DNA from: Marisimplicoccus sp038110465
GTDB taxonomy: Bacteria > Bacteroidota > Bacteroidia > Flavobacteriales > Flavobacteriaceae
Assembly: GCA_038110465.1 (NCBI GenBank)
Contig: JAYNJU010000002.1
Span: 169,967 to 233,966 of the forward strand
Length of the DNA stretch: 64,000 bases
Reading direction: 5' to 3'
Positions within the stretch are counted from its first letter, which is position 1; each line of letters begins with the position of its first letter. The translations under genes were made by a program, and so were the position numbers. Under the pieces are notes generated by a model. That model did not search any database, was not told the origin of the DNA, and saw only the letters and a list, made by a program, of their open reading frames with translations. Shown piece by piece: positions 60,610-64,000 of this stretch.

Positions 60610-62940
60610 TTATTGGTTGAATAGTTTATAATAATTAGTCCAAAGTCTAAAATCAGTCCATTGTAAGTTTATAGAGTCTGATACTGATGACCAATTTAAG
60701 TAATCTGTAATTTGAGTATTTGAAAAAATATAATCTAAATCATTATTACCTATAAAATAAAAATCTGAAAATAAGAGATCGTCATTATTTAGACAACTTG
60801 ATGTTACTGAAGATTGACAAGTGCCTTTATATGTTGTATTATCAATTCCTTTGATTTTTTGAACAGTAATGTTTTCGTAACTAAAGTTTGTAAAGTAGCC
60901 ACTAACAAAGCTTCTCCAGTGCCCTAACTGATTAATTTTAGTTGAACTTTCATTTAATACTGTATGTACATTATTAAAATATGATGGTCTATTTCCTTCT
61001 CCAGAACTATGTTCTGTTCCATCAGCTTCTATATTAGTATCGCTGTTTTCAGATAGAATAATATAAGCGTTTTCAAGCATTCCATGATACCCCTCATCTA
61101 TATCTATAGCATCATCTAATACATTTGAGATTGATAAATACTTTAAATTTGATGATCCACCATATATCCTTATTCCATCAGTTTTAGAAGAGAAAACTTC
61201 TATATTTTCTAATATTGTTCCAGATCCAACTCCTCCTAATGTGAGGGATGACAAATTATCACCTCCTGCATGTCTAATGGATATATATTTCAAAATTCCA
61301 GAGCTTTGAGTATCGTTAAATCCTCCATAGTTTGAAAAAGAGTATCCACTTCCAAGTGTTGAAAGATTATCTTCGCCATCATTTTCTCCAATTATTGCAC
61401 TTCCTAAAATAATTATCCCTCCCCAGTATCCATATTGATTTGAAAGTCTATTTGGACTGACTCTATCGTAGTCTTTATATGATAAATAATCATTATCATC
61501 AGTAAAAACAATAGGCAAGTCAGGAGTTCCTTCTGCAATTATTTTACCTCCTCTTTCAATAACTAATGAAGAATAATTTTGAGTTGCTTTAATTATTGTA
61601 CCAGGTTCAATAGTTAAAGTTATTCCATCTTTAACAACTACTGTTGCATCCAAAGTCCAAATTCTATCATTTGTAAGAGTAGTATCTTCATTTACAAAAA
61701 TTATATTATCCCCTGTTTCAGTTTCAAAAGTTTCATTAGCTGATCCAAATGAATCTTTTTCTGGTGTTAAGCCTACATCTTGATTACAAATTATATACGG
61801 TAGATCTGATGGGGTTAAATAAGTTCCTTCTCCAAAACCAGAACATGTATCTACAAAAGTTATATTCCAAGATGATATGTCTTGAAGAAAATTACTATTG
61901 GCAAACATGTCTGCTATTTTTTTTAAACTAGATACATCCCATGATGAAATATCCTGATTAAATCTGCTATTTTGAAACATTGCGGTCATATCTTCTACAT
62001 TGGAGACATTCCATGAAGATATATCTTGGTTGAAGTCACTGCCTTGGAACATATAACTCATATTAGTTACATTGTAAGTATTCCAAGATGATATATCTTG
62101 GTTGAAGTCACTACCTTGGAACATTCCAGTCATAAAATTGGCAGATGATGTATTCCAAGATGATATATCTTGATTAAATGAAGAGTCCTTAAACATATAC
62201 TGGAAATTATTAACATTAGATGTATCCCAGCTTGCTATATTACCGTTTATCTCGTTTTGATCAAATAGAAATGACATATTATTTACTTTTGAAGTTACAA
62301 CATAACTTAGGTCATCTCCATTATTAACCATTTCATTTAATATTGCTTCATCTACAACAGTGTAAATATTTCCATTAAATTCTTGTTGCATTCCTGGTTG
62401 TGATTCATTAGAAGCAATAATTGTAATTCCATTTGATGATAGAGAAAAAATTTCATATTCACATCCACTTGAATTTACTATAGCATTTGGACTTGAATTT
62501 TGACATAAATCAATATCATCAGAGATTCCATCACCATCGCTGTCTTTTTGATTTAAGGAGCATCCACTTTCATCTACTACTGAGCCAGGTATAGTATTTA
62601 TACATAAATCTAATTTATTTGAAACTCCATCTTCATCATCATCAATCTTTATGAAGTTTGCAACAAGATCAAAGCACTGATCAACATTTAGGGTAATTTG
62701 TCTAGTTGAGCTTTTATTATAACCACTCCAAAAAGTGAACTCATAATATGGATTTGGAGAAGCAGTAATTATAACTTTTTCATTTAACTCGTATAGACCA
62801 TACTCAGGGCTTACATTTCCACCAAATATAGGTTCTGATTTAACAGTTACACTATAAAGGATAGGATCTTTTTGACAAGAGTTACTTATCAATGAGATAA
62901 GGATCAAAAAATAAATAAAATTATTTCTTTTAAATATCAT
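60610..62940 (-). CDS. Large surface lipoprotein with thrombospondin-3-like, BspA-type (DUF285) and beta-helix regions
   Basis: A 776-residue lipoprotein. The signal ends LISNSC (Cys22) and is followed by QKDP, close to the QKDDE-type export signal that sends lipoproteins to the cell surface in this phylum. Residues about 28-98 form an InlB B-repeat-like domain (ANF at the end). Residues 100-150 hold two calcium-binding, TSP3-like repeats (DDDEDGVSNKLDLC, DSDGDGISDDIDLC). Residues 216-362 are BspA-type (DUF285) repeats. The rest to the C-terminus looks like a right-handed beta-helix of the kind found in secreted adhesins (ISIRHAGGDNLSSLTLGGVG, DAIDIDEG). Function unknown; adhesion or particle binding is a guess. 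No T9SS-type C-terminal domain is present. Confidence 0.82.
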   Translation of the reverse strand: MIFKRNNFIYFLILISLISNSCQKDPILYSVTVKSEPIFGGNVSPEYGLYELNEKVIITASPNPYYEFTFWSGYNKSSTRQITLNVDQCFDLVANFIKIDDDEDGVSNKLDLCINTIPGSVVDESGCSLNQKDSDGDGISDDIDLCQNSSPNAIVNSSGCEYEIFSLSSNGITIIASNESQPGMQQEFNGNIYTVVDEAILNEMVNNGDDLSYVVTSKVNNMSFLFDQNEINGNIASWDTSNVNNFQYMFKDSSFNQDISSWNTSSANFMTGMFQGSDFNQDISSWNTYNVTNMSYMFQGSDFNQDISSWNVSNVEDMTAMFQNSRFNQDISSWDVSSLKKIADMFANSNFLQDISSWNITFVDTCSGFGEGTYLTPSDLPYIICNQDVGLTPEKDSFGSANETFETETGDNIIFVNEDTTLTNDRIWTLDATVVVKDGITLTIEPGTIIKATQNYSSLVIERGGKIIAEGTPDLPIVFTDDNDYLSYKDYDRVSPNRLSNQYGYWGGIIILGSAIIGENDGEDNLSTLGSGYSFSNYGGFNDTQSSGILKYISIRHAGGDNLSSLTLGGVGSGTILENIEVFSSKTDGIRIYGGSSNLKYLSISNVLDDAIDIDEGYHGMLENAYIILSENSDTNIEADGTEHSSGEGNRPSYFNNVHTVLNESSTKINQLGHWRSFVSGYFTNFSYENITVQKIKGIDNTTYKGTCQSSVTSSCLNNDDLLFSDFYFIGNNDLDYIFSNTQITDYLNWSSVSDSINLQWTDFRLWTNYYKLFNQ
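61855..62295 (-). repeat. 24-residue BspA-type repeats (72-base period)
   Basis: About six repeats of the BspA/DUF285 type, with the core QDISSWN at residues 257, 281, 305, 329 and 353 and a strict 24-residue period. Two copies (from 62018 and 62090) are nearly identical in DNA over more than 35 bases, which points to recent duplication. Confidence 0.9.
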
Positions 62941-62964
62941 TAGTAGAGCTTCAAAAATTTAATT

Positions 62965-63912
62965 TCAATCCTTAGTTAATATCCAGACATCAATACCTTT
63001 TTCTTTAATTTCTTCCATTTTGGATTCTGCTTCTTTTTTAGAAGAAAAACTGTATAGTACTACTCTTAATAATCCATTTTCTTCTTGCATTAAATATGTA
63101 GAATCATACCCTGATGAAATTATCTTATTAAGTTTTAATTCTGCATTAGTTTTTATTCTGAAAGAACCACCTATTATATAATACTCTTTTGAACTGTCAA
63201 TAGCAATTATTGGAGTTATTGATTTATTCTCTTTATTAAGTTCAATTTTCTTTTCATTTTTTTGATTTTTACCAAAAATCTGTAAATTTTCATTGATAGT
63301 GTCTCTATAGTTCTTATCTAATTCGATTAAATTTTTAGAGGCAATTTTATCAAATGCATGTAAGTAATTTTTTTTACTATGAATAATTTTCTCTTGATTT
63401 TTCTCAACTTTCAAATCCTCTTCAATAAATTCCATTTGATTATTTAATAAGCTAATATCAGATGACCTATCTTTATTTTTAGAAGAATTGATAGGAATTT
63501 TTAAACCTAAAGAGTTTAAATTATTTGAGTAATTATAGAATATTTTAATATCACTTGATTTAATAAACTTATACTCTATCCCAATGAAAGGCTCTGGTTC
63601 TAACTCATTAGTAATTGGACATTTTGTAATATCATAATAGTCTAATTTTCCTGAAACAACTCCAATAACAAAATTGATTTTTTTAGTCTTGAGCTTTGCA
63701 TTTAATAATAAATTATAATCATCATTAGCATCTAAAGGGGTAATTGTTCCAAGCGCACCTAAAGATAAATTTGGTAAAATATTGTAATTTATTTCAGCTC
63801 CTAATTGAGAATAGTTATTATCCAAATTCATACCTGCTAATAGTTCAATTTGAAACTGCGAATGAATATTGAATGATATAATTGAAATTATAATCAATAA
63901 ATATTTTTTCAT
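62965..63912 (-). CDS. Putative outer membrane protein with C-terminal SPOR domain
   Basis: A 315-residue protein with a signal peptide (residues 1-18, cleaved before Q). Residues about 20-145 read as a small transmembrane beta barrel or barrel-like domain (alternating hydrophobic strands: LGAEINYNILPNLSLGALG, FIGIEYKFI). A charged, Lys/Asn-rich linker (about 146-240) with low complexity follows. Residues about 240-315 form a SPOR domain (YYIIGGSF, LRVVLYSFSSKKEAESKMEEIK) that binds septal or denuded peptidoglycan. This would tie the outer membrane to the wall. It is 24 bases upstream of the surface lipoprotein gene on the same strand. Confidence 0.72.
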   Translation of the reverse strand: MKKYLLIIISIISFNIHSQFQIELLAGMNLDNNYSQLGAEINYNILPNLSLGALGTITPLDANDDYNLLLNAKLKTKKINFVIGVVSGKLDYYDITKCPITNELEPEPFIGIEYKFIKSSDIKIFYNYSNNLNSLGLKIPINSSKNKDRSSDISLLNNQMEFIEEDLKVEKNQEKIIHSKKNYLHAFDKIASKNLIELDKNYRDTINENLQIFGKNQKNEKKIELNKENKSITPIIAIDSSKEYYIIGGSFRIKTNAELKLNKIISSGYDSTYLMQEENGLLRVVLYSFSSKKEAESKMEEIKEKGIDVWILTKD

Positions 63913-63914
63913 AA

Positions 63915-64000
63915 CTAGTTTATATCTCTACTTGATTTTACTATAGAAAAAGTACAAGTTGGTTGTGATTCAGAAGTATCAAGATCATATGAGTTAAGTG
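63915..64000 (-). CDS. C-terminal end of an unidentified gene
   Basis: On the minus strand an open frame enters from the right edge and ends with TAG at 63915-63917, two bases before the ATG of the SPOR gene. The 27 codons visible (ending SYDLDTSESQPTCTFS then IVKSSRDIN) have no stop before that. The tight 2-base spacing to the next gene suggests a shared operon, which supports it being coding. The family cannot be named from so little. Confidence 0.5.
   Translation of the reverse strand, partial: LNSYDLDTSESQPTCTFSIVKSSRDIN

Noticed and set aside
61855..62295. 72-base repeats considered as a mobile or non-coding repeat
   Set aside because: The repeats keep the reading frame and encode the known BspA-type 24-residue unit.
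60610..62940. T9SS C-terminal sorting domain on the large surface protein
   Set aside because: The last residues (TDFRLWTNYYKLFNQ) do not show the type A or type B domain features; the N-terminal lipobox with an acidic export signal explains surface location.

Overview
The window looks like a piece of a low-GC, streamlined member of the Bacteroidota, class Flavobacteriia, probably marine and probably from a draft or single-cell/metagenome assembly (two runs of exactly 100 N, at 1215-1314 and 53478-53577). The lineage is read from several signs: a SusC/SusD pair, the TAnnTTTG type of promoter in front of most transcription units, a 287-residue RpoD, GldC, a TamL-type lipoprotein, and a dcw cluster ordered mraZ to ftsZ and then a GatB/YqeY gene. 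The contents are almost entirely housekeeping genes. There are no tRNA or rRNA genes, no IS elements and no CRISPR, and no gene-free stretch longer than about 300 bases.

Layout. 1-917: end of lysA. 1018-1447: a short secreted-protein gene cut by an assembly gap. 1448-7192: a SusC/SusD uptake locus with a third lipoprotein. 7260-18596 (+): rlmB, tamL, fbaA, accD, rpsO, pnp, rpoD, rpe, an SGNH-hydrolase lipoprotein and kynU. 18601-33847 (-): the complete dcw cell wall and division cluster, transcribed from mraZ toward ftsZ and ending in yqeY. 34018-37181: an alpha/beta hydrolase, engB, gldC (opposite strand), nadE and a response regulator. 37165-44350 (-): two runs, adk-obg-mazG-like-aroA and queA-polyprenyl synthase-dnaG. 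44418-51857: purK-purE, a rhodanese (opposite strand), gcvP, a KAS III-like gene and an MlaE/MlaF pair. 51854-54859 (-): an SDR, PDH E2 and PDH E1 alpha. 54936-56213: murF. 56206-60013 (-): acetyl-CoA synthetase with a two-subunit sodium:solute symporter. 60090-64000 (-): a thioesterase, a large surface lipoprotein, a barrel-plus-SPOR protein and the end of one more gene.

How the genes fit together. MurC, MurD, MurE and MurF build the UDP-muramyl-pentapeptide. MurE carries the DNPR signature of meso-diaminopimelate enzymes, which matches the lysA end at the left edge. MraY and MurG make lipid II, FtsW and FtsI polymerise and cross-link it at the septum, and FtsZ, FtsA, FtsQ and FtsL form the divisome. 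A polyprenyl synthase sits nearby. The acetate genes at 56206-60013 (uptake plus activation to acetyl-CoA) sit close to the PDH genes and on the opposite side of the chromosome segment from AccD, so several genes here centre on acetyl-CoA.

Most notable observations: three perfect 10-bp repeats that look like a MraZ operator in front of mraZ; pdhA and murF directly adjacent where related gliding bacteria (from memory) carry a cdd-porV-porU-gldJ block, together with gldC lacking gldB; two face-to-face promoters inside an 18-bp near-palindrome between gldC and nadE; likely leaderless transcripts of adk, purK and rlmB; five of the six convergent gene pairs overlapping at their 3' ends; and loss of the zinc ligands in both DnaG and AccD. 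No clearly new biological system was found.
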